A stretch of DNA of 64,000 nt from Jannaschia sp. S6380. Its GTDB lineage: Bacteria; Pseudomonadota; Alphaproteobacteria; Rhodobacterales; Rhodobacteraceae. The notes under the pieces were generated by a model, which was given only the letters and a program-made list of their open reading frames with translations, did no database searches and had not been told where the DNA came from. The number at the start of each line of letters is the position of its first letter. Positions within the stretch are counted from its first letter, which is position 1. Shown here in pieces: positions 1 to 8,155 of the stretch. The position numbers and the translations under genes were made by a program. The stretch covers positions 868,001 through 932,000 of the forward strand of contig NZ_JALKAS010000001.1 of the NCBI RefSeq assembly GCF_023015695.1. Direction: 5' to 3'.

Positions 1-648
1 CTCCTCGATGAAGGTGACAAGCCGATCCCGCGCGGCCAGTTCGCCGACATGGACGTGGTCGGCCACCACTTCGGCTCCGCGCCGCATCGCGTGCCCGAGA
101 TTCCAGTCGCCGAGGTCGTCCGAGGCGGGCCAGTCCGACGGGGCCGCAAGTGTCGCCACCGGGGCCAACGGCGTGTCCAGCGCCCGATCGCGCACGTTCT
201 TCCAGAACGGCGTATAGACCTTGTAATAGCCGCCCGTGCCGGTCTTGACCGTCCATGGCTCGAACAGGACGTGGCTCTGGAAGGAATTCGCCGTCAGCCC
301 GTCCTCGCGCAGCGCCTCTTTGACGCCGGTGTCGCGCGCGCGCTCGTCCGCGACGTAGAGGCGGTTCCACGCCACGGTATCGGCCCCCGTTTCCGCCACG
401 AGGTCGCGCAGTACATCGAGTGCCCGGCCCCGCCGCAGGATCAGGCGCGACCCGATCCCTTCCAGCCGGTCCGCGATCGTCGTCAGACCCAGCCCCAGTC
501 GCCAAGCCGGCGCGGCGCCCCAGCCCTCGACCACCTCGTCCAGGATAAAGACGGGAACGACGGGTCGGTCCTGCGCGGCGGCCCAGTCCATCGCCGGGTT
601 GTCGGTCAACCGGAAGTCCCGGCGCATCCACAGAAGTATCGGTGCCAT
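1..648 (-). CDS. DNA photolyase/cryptochrome family protein, N-terminal part (runs off left edge)
   Basis: This is the first 216 codons of a minus-strand gene whose 3' part lies outside the window. The protein begins MAPILLWMRRDFRLTDNPA, the classic opening of the photolyase antenna-binding domain, where WxRRDLRxxDNPA is the family signature. It continues with a Rossmann-like stretch containing PVFILDE and later WNRLYVADERARD. The position around residue 155, YYKVYTPFWKN, matches the family's VFTPFWR region. Photolyases use light and FADH to split cyclobutane pyrimidine dimers; the FAD-binding C-terminal half cannot be seen here, so repair activity versus cryptochrome role is not decidable. 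The ATG at 646-648 is the only sensible start because the conserved opening follows it directly. A second, antenna-less relative lies at 36633. Confidence 0.88.
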   Translation of the reverse strand, partial: MAPILLWMRRDFRLTDNPAMDWAAAQDRPVVPVFILDEVVEGWGAAPAWRLGLGLTTIADRLEGIGSRLILRRGRALDVLRDLVAETGADTVAWNRLYVADERARDTGVKEALREDGLTANSFQSHVLFEPWTVKTGTGGYYKVYTPFWKNVRDRALDTPLAPVATLAAPSDWPASDDLGDWNLGHAMRRGAEVVADHVHVGELAARDRLVTFIEE

Positions 649-696
649 GCCGCGTCATCTAGGACGGGTCCGATCAAGGCAAGCCCGGAACGGAAA

Positions 697-716
697 CGGG
701 GGCCCGAAGGCCCCCG
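697..716 (-). terminator. Probable rho-independent terminator of the BCCT gene
   Basis: A perfect 8-bp stem, CGGGGGCC paired with GGCCCCCG, closes a CGAA tetraloop. It sits 21 bp past the stop of the BCCT transporter, and read on the minus strand it is followed by TTTCCGTT, a weak U tract. It also lies just before the photolyase start, so it would separate the two transcripts. Confidence 0.6.
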
Positions 717-737
717 CTCGCATCGGTCGGTCGCGGC

Positions 738-2495
738 CTATTCGGCGGCGACGGGGTCCTTGGTCACGCGCCGCTCGGACGCGAGGCCCATGGCGATCGC
801 CACGCACATCACCAGCAGCACGGCGCAGAACAGCAGGCCGGTCGAGATGACCATGGCCTGAAGGCTCTGCAATCCGGCGGTTCCGGTGGCGCCCAGCAGC
901 AGCACCGCGGCCACGAGCCCCTCGAAGATGCACCAGAAGACCCGCTGGATCACCGGCGCATCGACCTTGCCGCCCGCGGTGATCGTGTCGATCACCAGCG
1001 ACCCCGAGTCCGACGAGGTGACGAAGAACACGATCACCAGCACGACCGCCAGGGTCGAGGTGATCGCCGCCAGAGGCAGATCCGCCAGCATCGCGAACAG
1101 CGCGATCTCGGGCTTGTAGGACGCGATGACGTTCTGGAACACACCGCTTTCGGCGCCGTTGCCGATGACCTGGCTGATCGCCGTGCCGCCGAAGGTGGAC
1201 ATCCAGAACACGCAGACGAGCGACGGGATCAGCAGGACGCAGACCACGAACTCGCGCACCGTGCGCCCCCGGCTGACGCGGGCGATGAACATGCCGACGA
1301 AGGGGGACCAGCTGATCCACCAGGCCCAGTAGAAGGTCGTCCAGCCATGCAGGAAACCCGTGTCCTCGCGTCCGAACGGGTTCGACAGCGGCACGATGTT
1401 CGCCGCATAGGCGCCGAGGCCCCCGAAGAAATCGGCCAGGATGTCGCCGGTTGGCCCGACCAGGAACACGAACAGCAGCAGCAGACCCGCCAGGACCATG
1501 TTGATCTCCGACAGGACCTTCACGCCGCCGTCCAGCCCGCGCACGACCGACACCAGCGCGATGAGCGTGATGCCCGCGATGATCAGCGCCAGCAGGGCCG
1601 AGCTGTCGTTCGTCGTCTCGACATTGCCCCAGAGGAAGCCCAGGAAGTTGCGCGTCCCGTCCTCGGGCACGCCGCCGCCGAACACCTCGGTCAGGCCGGA
1701 TGCGACCTGCGTGGCGCCGATGCCGAGCGACGTGGCCAAGCCGAACAGCGTGGCGAAAGCCGCGATCGTGTCGATGGCGTTGCCCCAGAAGCCCCAGATC
1801 CGTTCACCCAGGAGCGGATAGAAGGCCGAACGGAGCGTCAGCGGCAGGCCTTTGTTGTAGGCAAACAGCGCCAGCGCCAGCGCGACGATGGCGTAGATCG
1901 CCCAAGGGTGAAGGCCCCAGTGGAAGATCGTTGCGGCCATCGCCATCGAGCGCGCGGCCTCGACCGTGGCGGCGTCCTGCACCGCACCGTCGACCACGCC
2001 GACGGAGCCCAGAAGCGGCTGATCGCCCCAGGGCGTACCGAAGTAATAGACCGGCTCCAGCACACCGAAGAACATCAGGCCGATGCCCATGCCGGCGGCG
2101 AACAGCATCGCGAACCAGGCCGGATAGGTATAATCGGGCGTCGCCTCGCTGCCGCCCAGCCGGACAGAGCCCCAGGGCGACACGATCAGCAGCAGCGAGA
2201 AGATCACGAACAGGTTGGCCGACAACAGGAAGAACCAGTCGAACTTGCTCTTCACGAAATTGCGGATGGCCGTGAACGTTTCCTGCGACCAGTCCGGAGC
2301 GATCAGGGCCAGTGCCACGAACAGCACCACCATGACGGCCGAGATGATGAAGACCGGGTTGTGGATGTCCAGCGCGAAAGGCCCGACCTTCGGCTCGATG
2401 TTGTCTTGGCCGATCTCGTAGTCGGTGTCGATCACCGCGGCCTGACCTTCGGGTTCCGGGATCCCCGGATCGTCGGCCGTGTCTGTCGTCGTCAT
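738..2495 (-). CDS. BCCT family betaine/choline/carnitine-type transporter
   Basis: A 585-aa integral membrane protein of the betaine-choline-carnitine transporter family, which couples Na+ or H+ to uptake of quaternary ammonium or dimethylsulfonium osmolytes across the inner membrane. Visible hallmarks are the substrate/Na+ loop GMGIGLMFFGVLEPVYYF, HWGLHPWAIYAIV, and the aromatic signature WAWWISWSPFVGMFIARVSR in TM8. Roughly twelve hydrophobic segments follow a charged, acidic N-terminal tail of about 50 residues. A strong GAGGAGTAGGGAC ribosome site precedes the ATG. The gene lies downstream of, and on the same strand as, dmdA and acuI, so DMSP or glycine betaine is a plausible substrate; that is inferred from context, since BCCT sequence alone does not fix specificity. 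Confidence 0.93.
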   Translation of the reverse strand: MTTTDTADDPGIPEPEGQAAVIDTDYEIGQDNIEPKVGPFALDIHNPVFIISAVMVVLFVALALIAPDWSQETFTAIRNFVKSKFDWFFLLSANLFVIFSLLLIVSPWGSVRLGGSEATPDYTYPAWFAMLFAAGMGIGLMFFGVLEPVYYFGTPWGDQPLLGSVGVVDGAVQDAATVEAARSMAMAATIFHWGLHPWAIYAIVALALALFAYNKGLPLTLRSAFYPLLGERIWGFWGNAIDTIAAFATLFGLATSLGIGATQVASGLTEVFGGGVPEDGTRNFLGFLWGNVETTNDSSALLALIIAGITLIALVSVVRGLDGGVKVLSEINMVLAGLLLLFVFLVGPTGDILADFFGGLGAYAANIVPLSNPFGREDTGFLHGWTTFYWAWWISWSPFVGMFIARVSRGRTVREFVVCVLLIPSLVCVFWMSTFGGTAISQVIGNGAESGVFQNVIASYKPEIALFAMLADLPLAAITSTLAVVLVIVFFVTSSDSGSLVIDTITAGGKVDAPVIQRVFWCIFEGLVAAVLLLGATGTAGLQSLQAMVISTGLLFCAVLLVMCVAIAMGLASERRVTKDPVAAE

Positions 2496-2525
2496 GTCCC
2501 TACTCCTCGTTCCCCTGACGCGGGG

Positions 2526-2831
2526 TCAAGCCACCGCGTTCGCGAATTCTGACGCGAGACTAGGGGAAGGAGGAGCGGATTGCGACGATTCAATGACGAT
2601 TACGCCCTGACGTCCGTCATTCGTTCCGCACGTGGAAAACGAAAGCCCCGGAACGGCTGGCCCGCTCGCCGTCATCCGGCGGTCCTCCACGATCGGCGGG
2701 GCCGGGGTGGTCATCGACACGAAGGTGACGTCCGACCCGATCTCGCGCGCAGGGGTCGCGGACGCGGTCCGCGCCTTCTCCATGGCGTCGATATGCCGAC
2801 GGTCGACCGGGGTCATGATCCCGGTGAACAT
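2526..2831 (-). CDS. Possible small hypothetical protein between acuI and the BCCT gene
   Basis: A 101-codon open frame on the minus strand that begins MFTGIMTPVDRRHIDAMEKA and is rich in Ser, Thr, Pro and Ala. It is preceded by AGGGAGAG at a sensible distance from the ATG, the best argument that it is translated. I do not recognise a family; the first five residues match riboflavin synthase but the rest does not. It lies 109 bp after the acuI stop and 30 bp before the BCCT start, so it would be co-transcribed. An overlapping plus-strand frame (2632-2898) is also open and equally anonymous. The stretch 2496-2940 may simply be an intergenic region with chance reading frames. Confidence 0.3.
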   Translation of the reverse strand: MFTGIMTPVDRRHIDAMEKARTASATPAREIGSDVTFVSMTTPAPPIVEDRRMTASGPAVPGLSFSTCGTNDGRQGVIVIESSQSAPPSPSLASEFANAVA

Positions 2832-2940
2832 GGCGTGCGCTCTCCCTCTGGTGGTGGGGCGGACGCGCGTTGTGCGCCGCCCTTCGCCGGCAGACTAGCG
2901 GGCGCCCGATCCGCGGACCTTGACCCAGGACAATCCCCGC

Positions 2941-3924
2941 TCAGCCGCCGAGATCGACCACCACGCGGCCACGGACCTGCCCTTTCAGGATGTCGGCGCC
3001 CAGTTTCGGCAGATCGGCCAGCGTGGCGGGCACGACCATCGCGTCGAGCTTGTCCATCGGCAGCAGGTCGGCGATCCGCGACCAAGCCCGGATACGGTTG
3101 TCATAGGGCTGCATCACGCTGTCGATACCCAGCAGGTTCACGCCCCGGAGCAGGAACGGGATCACCGTGGCCGGCAGGCCGGCGCCGCCCGCAAGGCCCA
3201 CCGCGGCGACGCTCGCGCCGTATTCCATCTGCCCCAGCACCCGCGCCAGCATCGCGCCGCCCACCGCATCGACGCAGCCGCCCCACGTCTCGCCTTCGAG
3301 CGGCTTCTTGACCGTCTCGGCCAGGTCCGCGCGGGGCACGATGCGCGATGCGCCGAGGTCGCGCAGATACGCCTCCTGCTCCGGGCGCCCGGTCACGGCG
3401 GCGACCTCATGGCCCATGGCGGCCAGCAGGGCCACGGCGACCGATCCCACACCACCGGCTGCGCCCGTCACCAGTTTCGGGCCGGGCTTCAACCCCTGAT
3501 CTTCCAGTGCCTGGACCGCCAGCATCGCGGTGAACCCCGCCGTGCCGATCGCCATCGCCTGGCGCGTCGTCAGCCCGTCCGGCAACGGCACCAGCCAGTC
3601 GGCGCGCACGCGGGCCTTCTGCGAATAGCCGCCCCAATGCGCCTCGCCCACGCGCCAGCCGGTCAGGACGACCTTGTCGCCAAGCCTGTAGCGGTCGTCA
3701 TCGCTGGCCTCGACCGTGCCGGCGAAGTCGATGCCGGGCACATGGGGGTAGTTCCGGACCAGGCCGCCCCCCGGCCCGATGCATAGCCCGTCCTTGTAGT
3801 TCACCGTCGAGTACTCGACCGCGACCGTCACCTCGCCCTCGGGCAGGCGGTCGAGCGTCAGGTCCTGGACTTCGGCGCGGGTGCCGTCATCGTCCTTTTC
3901 CACCACGAGTGCCTTGAACGTCAT
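2941..3924 (-). CDS. acuI: Acrylyl-CoA reductase (AcuI), zinc-independent MDR family
   Basis: A 327-aa medium-chain dehydrogenase/reductase of the YhdH/AcuI group, which reduces acryloyl-CoA to propionyl-CoA with NADPH and so removes a toxic intermediate of DMSP breakdown. The N-terminal GroES-like domain includes YSTVNYKDGLCIG and PHVPGIDFAGTV; the Rossmann domain has TGAAGGVGSVAV for the nucleotide; near residue 265 is GIDSVM, typical of this subgroup. The catalytic zinc ligands of alcohol dehydrogenases are absent, as expected. The length matches the family. It begins 26 bp after the dmdA stop with an AGGGGGA ribosome site, an arrangement known from many roseobacters, which supports a role in DMSP catabolism rather than general quinone reduction. 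Confidence 0.9.
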   Translation of the reverse strand: MTFKALVVEKDDDGTRAEVQDLTLDRLPEGEVTVAVEYSTVNYKDGLCIGPGGGLVRNYPHVPGIDFAGTVEASDDDRYRLGDKVVLTGWRVGEAHWGGYSQKARVRADWLVPLPDGLTTRQAMAIGTAGFTAMLAVQALEDQGLKPGPKLVTGAAGGVGSVAVALLAAMGHEVAAVTGRPEQEAYLRDLGASRIVPRADLAETVKKPLEGETWGGCVDAVGGAMLARVLGQMEYGASVAAVGLAGGAGLPATVIPFLLRGVNLLGIDSVMQPYDNRIRAWSRIADLLPMDKLDAMVVPATLADLPKLGADILKGQVRGRVVVDLGG

Positions 3925-3950
3925 CGTCTATCCCCCTGTATCGAAACGCA

Positions 3951-5030
3951 TCATGCCCAGAAATTCTCGCGCAGGCGCGCCGGGCGCGGCCCGTCCTGCG
4001 TCTCGACCGTGACCGCGGCTCCGGGCGCCCAGTCGCGGTCGATCATGCCGATCGCCACGCCGCAGCCGAACTCGATCGAATCCGCGGCCGAGGTCACGTG
4101 ACCGGCCCGACGCTCGCCATCCATCACCGGCCAGCGGCGGTCGCAGACGGGGACCGGCCCCTCCATCTCGACCGCCATCAGCCGCCGGTCCGAGACATGC
4201 CGCTTGAGCGCGGCGCCCCCGATGCAATCATAGCGCTGGACATATTTGTCGAGGCCGACCTCGAACGGCGTCTCGGCGTCGGTCATGTCGTTGCCGTAGC
4301 TCAGCATACCGCCCTCGATCCGCTCGACCAGGTTGGGGCAGCCCGCCCGCACCTCCAGGTCGGCGCCGACCGCGAACAAAGCGTCCCAGAGCGGCATTGC
4401 AAGCCGTTCCTCCTCGACGAAGATCTCGAAGCCACCCTGCTTGGAATATCCCGTCCGGCTGACGATCATCGCGATACCGTCGAAATCGTACCGTCCGAAG
4501 CCGAAGAACGGCAGGTCGCGGACGGCCGCGCCGAAAACCCGGCCGGTCAGTTCGTTGGCCAGCGGCCCCTGTACGGCCAGGGGCTGCGTCTCCGCCTCGA
4601 AGACGCGGACGGAATAGCCGCCCGCCGCCGCCATCCCCTCGATCCATAGGCGCAACTCCCCGTCGGCGAGCGAGACCCACCATTCGTCCTCGGCCACGCG
4701 CATCGCGACCGGATCGTTGAGCATGCCGCCATCGTTCTTGCAGATCGGCACGTAGGCGCAGCGGCCCGGCCTGACCCGGCTCAGGTCGCGCGGCGTCAGC
4801 CGCTGCATCAGCGCGTCGGCATCGTGGCCCGCGATGACGACCTGCCTTTCGCACGCCACGTCCCAGACCTGCACCGCGCGTTTCAGATGCGCGCAATCCA
4901 CATCCGTGCCGCCGAAGGACGCCGGAAGCATCATCCGGTTATAGACCGTGTAGGCCGTGCACCCCGCCGCATCGACTGCGTCGGTCCACCAGGTCCGCCG
5001 GACCCGGTTGGAGCGGGCGAGCGTCGTCAT
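3951..5030 (-). CDS. dmdA: Dimethylsulfoniopropionate demethylase (DmdA)
   Basis: A 359-aa member of the GcvT/aminomethyltransferase fold. DmdA moves a methyl group from DMSP to tetrahydrofolate, giving methylmercaptopropionate, the first step of the demethylation pathway. From memory of the Ruegeria pomeroyi enzyme, matching blocks run the length of the protein: RVRRT near the start, YTVYNRMMLP, DCAHLKRAVQVWDVACERQV, GGMLNDPVAMR, WVSLADGELRLW, PLAVQGPLANEL, SKQGGFEIFVEEERLAMPLW, VRAGCPNLVERIEGGMLSYG, EFGCGVAIGMIDRDWAPG and the C-terminal RENFW. These blocks separate it from glycine cleavage T protein. Its ATG overlaps the DinB stop by 4 bp, and acuI follows. dmdB, dmdC and dmdD are not in the window. 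Confidence 0.87.
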   Translation of the reverse strand: MTTLARSNRVRRTWWTDAVDAAGCTAYTVYNRMMLPASFGGTDVDCAHLKRAVQVWDVACERQVVIAGHDADALMQRLTPRDLSRVRPGRCAYVPICKNDGGMLNDPVAMRVAEDEWWVSLADGELRLWIEGMAAAGGYSVRVFEAETQPLAVQGPLANELTGRVFGAAVRDLPFFGFGRYDFDGIAMIVSRTGYSKQGGFEIFVEEERLAMPLWDALFAVGADLEVRAGCPNLVERIEGGMLSYGNDMTDAETPFEVGLDKYVQRYDCIGGAALKRHVSDRRLMAVEMEGPVPVCDRRWPVMDGERRAGHVTSAADSIEFGCGVAIGMIDRDWAPGAAVTVETQDGPRPARLRENFWA

Positions 5031-5539
5031 TGCGGGTCGGGCATGAAGGCAAGGTCCGTCAAGGGGGTCTTCACGCCGGCGGCGGTCAGCATCGCGTGGA
5101 CCTGTCCCCGGTGATGCGTCTGGTGGTTGAAGAAATGCACGATCAGCCGGTCCAGCGGCCGGGACACGTCCGCGTTTACCACACCGGAATGCCAGGTCAG
5201 GGCACCGTCGCAGCTTTCAAGGGTCTCAGCCCAGTTGGTGATGCCGGCGTCGGTGGCGCGGCGACGCGCGGCCCAGGCGGCCGCGTCACGCTCCAGCGCG
5301 GCGGAATGGGGGATGCCCCCCTCGGGCGGCGGAGTGCCGGCGAAGCGCGACAGCCAGATCTCGTCGCCCCACAGAAGGTGGTTCGCCGTCCCCAGGATCG
5401 AGCCGAAGAACGCGCCCCGGTCCGCCGTCAGCGCGGCTTCGTCCAAGCCTTCGATCGCCTCGATATGCCAGGCGTTCTGCCACGCTGAATAGCGTGCCAT
5501 CATCCGCACGAAGTCGGGCGTGATCACGACGCCGGTCAT
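5027..5539 (-). CDS. DinB family protein
   Basis: A 170-aa protein of the DinB/YfiT-like four-helix fold. Family members typically bind a divalent metal through three histidines, and several are thiol-dependent S-transferases. Candidate ligands here are the His in ANHLLWGDEIWL (near residue 53) and two in HFFNHQTHHRGQVHAML (near 138-146), the usual placement. No signal peptide or membrane segment is present. The start overlaps the DUF1326 stop by ATGA and its own stop overlaps the dmdA start by ATGA, so it is probably translated in the same chain of reinitiation as dmdA. Substrate unknown; a role in handling sulfur or methyl intermediates of DMSP breakdown would be inference only. Confidence 0.85.
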   Translation of the reverse strand: MTGVVITPDFVRMMARYSAWQNAWHIEAIEGLDEAALTADRGAFFGSILGTANHLLWGDEIWLSRFAGTPPPEGGIPHSAALERDAAAWAARRRATDAGITNWAETLESCDGALTWHSGVVNADVSRPLDRLIVHFFNHQTHHRGQVHAMLTAAGVKTPLTDLAFMPDPQ

Positions 5540-6219
5540 CGCGGCACCTCCGGCCCGGACCAGTCGATCTGGCAGATCTCCGCGCTTCGGCCGTCGAAAT
5601 CCCAGACGCGGCCAAAGGCGCGGACGCGGCCCTTGGTGGCGGTCGCCACGGTGATGTCGCTGCCCATCCAGTATTCGGTGTTGGTTGCGACGATGTCCCG
5701 CTCGGGGTCCTTGCCCCGGACCGGCACGACCTCGCCCTGGATCTTCTTGCCGACCATCAGGCGACGGGCCTTGCCCTCGGTCTCGTAGGTGATGGTGGCG
5801 CGTTCGGCGCCCAGGAACTCGCTGACCAGCAGCTTGAACAAGCCCGTCGTCCCCTTCGCCCGGCCCGAGAATATCTCGATCAGGCCCAGATAGGCGGCCT
5901 GGCTGGCGCGGTCGTCGATGAACGCCGCGGCCTTCCAGTTGCCCCGCGCCATGAGGCCCGGGATTTCCAGCAGCAGGCCCACGTTGAGACCGGACAGATC
6001 CTCGTCGCCGTAGTGTCCTGCGTCAATGCGGATGCCCGACCAGGCCTGGCAGTACCCTTCGGTGGGCGCGTGCTTGCCCAGGCTGACGACACAGGGGCAG
6101 AACACGGTGCAGTTGCAGTTCAGGATCAGTTCGCCCTGGATCGCCCAAGGCGTCATGCCCCCTTTCGGCGCGGGCGACATGCGGCTGGAAACGACGGGTG
6201 CGGCGATCTTGACGTTCAT
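5536..6219 (-). CDS. DUF1326 domain-containing protein
   Basis: A 227-aa cytoplasmic protein matching the DUF1326 family. The N-terminal region holds a Cys cluster, LILNCNCTVFCPCVVSLG (about residues 32-49), which reads CNCxxxCPC and looks suited to metal or Fe-S binding, followed by GYCQAW. The middle contains FSGRAKGT and the C-terminus ends in a WDFDGRSAEICQIDW stretch. The frame stays open far upstream, but the ATG at 6217-6219 is chosen because the DUF2182 stop overlaps it by ATGA. DUF1326 and DUF2182 are commonly encoded side by side, as here. The biochemical function of neither is established to my knowledge. It is translationally coupled downstream to the DinB gene. Confidence 0.85.
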   Translation of the reverse strand: MNVKIAAPVVSSRMSPAPKGGMTPWAIQGELILNCNCTVFCPCVVSLGKHAPTEGYCQAWSGIRIDAGHYGDEDLSGLNVGLLLEIPGLMARGNWKAAAFIDDRASQAAYLGLIEIFSGRAKGTTGLFKLLVSEFLGAERATITYETEGKARRLMVGKKIQGEVVPVRGKDPERDIVATNTEYWMGSDITVATATKGRVRAFGRVWDFDGRSAEICQIDWSGPEVPR

Positions 6220-6923
6220 AGGTATCCTCCGATCAGGAAGCCCGCACCGGACAGGCAGGCAAGGCCGATGGCGCGCGGGATCACCACCCCGCGCGACAGC
6301 TTTTCGACGGTCATCAGGACGGTGGCCAGCGCCATGAAGCCGAGCGACATGGCCCCGCCGATCAGGCCAAGCGCCATCAGCGCCCAGCAGCATCCCAGGC
6401 ACACCGCCCCGAGGCGAAGGCCCATCCCCAGCGGCCCGCGGGCCCAATGCTCCAGAAAGAATACCAGCGGGCGGCGGCACCGCGACAGGCACGCATCCTT
6501 GAAGGTCGAGAACTGGTAGGCCCCTGCCAGCGCCAGCAGCAGCGCCGCGATCCAGGTCGACTCGGCCTGGCCGCCGATCGCGGTCTGTGCGCCTGCGGCG
6601 GCGGCGGCGAACCCGATCCAGACGATCGCATATCCGGCGACCAGGCGGCCACCGCCCGACACGCCCTGCGCGTCCGCTAGATGATCGTAGGTCGCCAACG
6701 CCGGCAGCGCCGTGGGCAGCATCATCGCCGCCGCCATCAGCAGCCACATTCCGAAGAGGCCCGGAAACCCCATCGCGACCGGTGCCGACAGGCAGATGTC
6801 CCGCCAGAGCGTGCCCCACGCCAAGGGCGGCGCCGTCATTGCCCAGACCCCGGCCCAGGCGGCCAGCAGCAGTGCGTACAGCGTCAGCCAGTGCGGGGCC
6901 GTCATGCGGTCGAAATGCCTCAT
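6216..6923 (-). CDS. DUF2182 family integral membrane protein
   Basis: A 235-aa protein with about six hydrophobic segments and the DUF2182 landmarks: FGMWLLMAAAMMLPTALPAL (residues ~55-75), YQFSTFKDACLSRCRRPLVF (~137-157) and GLRLGAVCLGCCWALMALG (~170-190). The conserved K-x-x-C-L-x-x-C and CLGCCW cysteines are present, and the family is described as a predicted metal-binding membrane protein. It is the first gene of the DUF2182 - DUF1326 - DinB - dmdA - acuI operon, with GGGAGG about 9 bp before the ATG. Its 3' end overlaps DUF1326 by 4 bp. About 180 bp separates it from the divergent binding-protein gene at 7105, so the operon promoter should lie there. Confidence 0.86.
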   Translation of the reverse strand: MRHFDRMTAPHWLTLYALLLAAWAGVWAMTAPPLAWGTLWRDICLSAPVAMGFPGLFGMWLLMAAAMMLPTALPALATYDHLADAQGVSGGGRLVAGYAIVWIGFAAAAAGAQTAIGGQAESTWIAALLLALAGAYQFSTFKDACLSRCRRPLVFFLEHWARGPLGMGLRLGAVCLGCCWALMALGLIGGAMSLGFMALATVLMTVEKLSRGVVIPRAIGLACLSGAGFLIGGYL

Positions 6924-7104
6924 GCAAGCCTCCCCTCGCTGCCGCCCATCGCAATCGCTCCGGTCCTTCGGATGCCAGACAATGCGCGTTCGGACAATCC
7001 GCTTTCGCGGGCCGGGTCCCGGCCCGGCAGATCTTCGACCGCTGGACGCCGCCCGGTGGCCGTCCTAACGTCCTGCCAAAACCAGACAACGGGAGAGATT
7101 GCCA

Positions 7105-8136
7105 ATGACCCTTAGGACCCTGCTGATGTCGGGCGCCGCGACGCTGATCGCGCTGCCCGCCGCCGCCCAGCTGACCGTTTTCGATTATGCCGGATTCGAG
7201 AACCCCGCCTTCCACACGGCCTATACCGAGACGCACGGCGAGGGGCCCGACTTCGCGTTCTTCGGCGACGAGGAGGAGGCGTTCCAGAAGCTCTCCTCGG
7301 GCTTTCGGGCGGACGTCACCCATATCTGCGCCGGGTCCGTGCCGAAATTCGTCGAGTCCGGCCTGCTGGAGCCCTGGGACCTGTCGCGCATCGACGCCTG
7401 GGACGACCTGAGCCGCGACCTGACCGGCCAGGACGTGGCCAGCGGCGACGACGTCTATTTCGTGCCCGTCGACTATGGCTCCACCGCCATCGCCTACGAC
7501 ACCGAGAACGTGCCGGAGGAGGATGTGGCCACGCTCGACGTGTTTACCAACCCCAAATACCAGGGCCGCATGACGCTGCCCGACAATGTCGATGACGCCT
7601 ATGCGCTGGCATATCTGGCGACCGGCACGACCGACTGGTCGAACGCCACCGACGCGCAGTTCGAGGCGGCGAGCGACTGGCTGCGGCAGGTGCATCCGAA
7701 CCTGCGGACCTACTGGACCGACCCGGCGGAGCTTTCGCAGCTTCTGGCCTCGGGCGAGGTGCTGATCGCCTGGGCCTGGAACGAGACCTTGCCCACCATG
7801 GTCCAGGAGGGCTTTCCCATCGGGTTCCAGCGCGAAGCGGCCGAGGGGTCGTCGCTGTGGCTGTGCGGATACGTTAACATGAAGGAGGCCGACGGCGAGG
7901 AGGACCGCGCCTACGACTACCTGAACGCGATGCTCGACCCGTCCTCGACCGAGGCGCTGCTGGATGCGGGCTACGGCCAATCGAACCAGGCCGCGATGGA
8001 AGGCCAGGGCGAGGAGGCGCTGACCGCCTCGGGCCTGGGACCGATCGACGCGCCGGTGCTGGCCCAGCTTCCGATGGACGGCGCGCTGCGGCAGAGGCAG
8101 GCCGAGACGTTCGAGCGGATCAAGGCCGGCTTCTAG
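7105..8136 (+). CDS. ABC transporter substrate-binding protein, PotD/spermidine-putrescine type
   Basis: A 343-aa exported protein with signal peptide MTLRTLLMSGAATLIALPAAA and likely cleavage after AAA or AAQ. The mature protein has the PotD/PotF layout: LTVFDYAGFENPAF at the N-terminus, ADVTHICAGSVPKFVESGLL, VPVDYGSTAIAYDTENVP around the hinge, and a C-terminal lobe with WAWNETLPTM and GYGQSNQAAM. Such proteins deliver polyamines or related cations to an inner-membrane ABC importer. No permease or ATPase gene is nearby, so it is an orphan in this window. The ATG at 7105 is preferred over an in-frame TTG at 7099 because GGAGAG lies 7 bp before it. It is transcribed away from the DMSP operon. 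Confidence 0.85.
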   Translation: MTLRTLLMSGAATLIALPAAAQLTVFDYAGFENPAFHTAYTETHGEGPDFAFFGDEEEAFQKLSSGFRADVTHICAGSVPKFVESGLLEPWDLSRIDAWDDLSRDLTGQDVASGDDVYFVPVDYGSTAIAYDTENVPEEDVATLDVFTNPKYQGRMTLPDNVDDAYALAYLATGTTDWSNATDAQFEAASDWLRQVHPNLRTYWTDPAELSQLLASGEVLIAWAWNETLPTMVQEGFPIGFQREAAEGSSLWLCGYVNMKEADGEEDRAYDYLNAMLDPSSTEALLDAGYGQSNQAAMEGQGEEALTASGLGPIDAPVLAQLPMDGALRQRQAETFERIKAGF

Positions 8137-8155
8137 GCGCGCAAGACGTTCATTG

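Noticed and set aside
2526..2831. Truncated riboflavin synthase, from the MFTGI start
   Set aside because: Only five residues match; none of the repeated-domain motifs of that enzyme follow.
5536..7980. 814-codon minus frame covering DUF1326 and beyond
   Set aside because: Only the last 227 codons match a family; the upstream part is antisense to the binding-protein gene and in another frame of DUF2182. The ATGA junction at 6216-6219 gives the real start.
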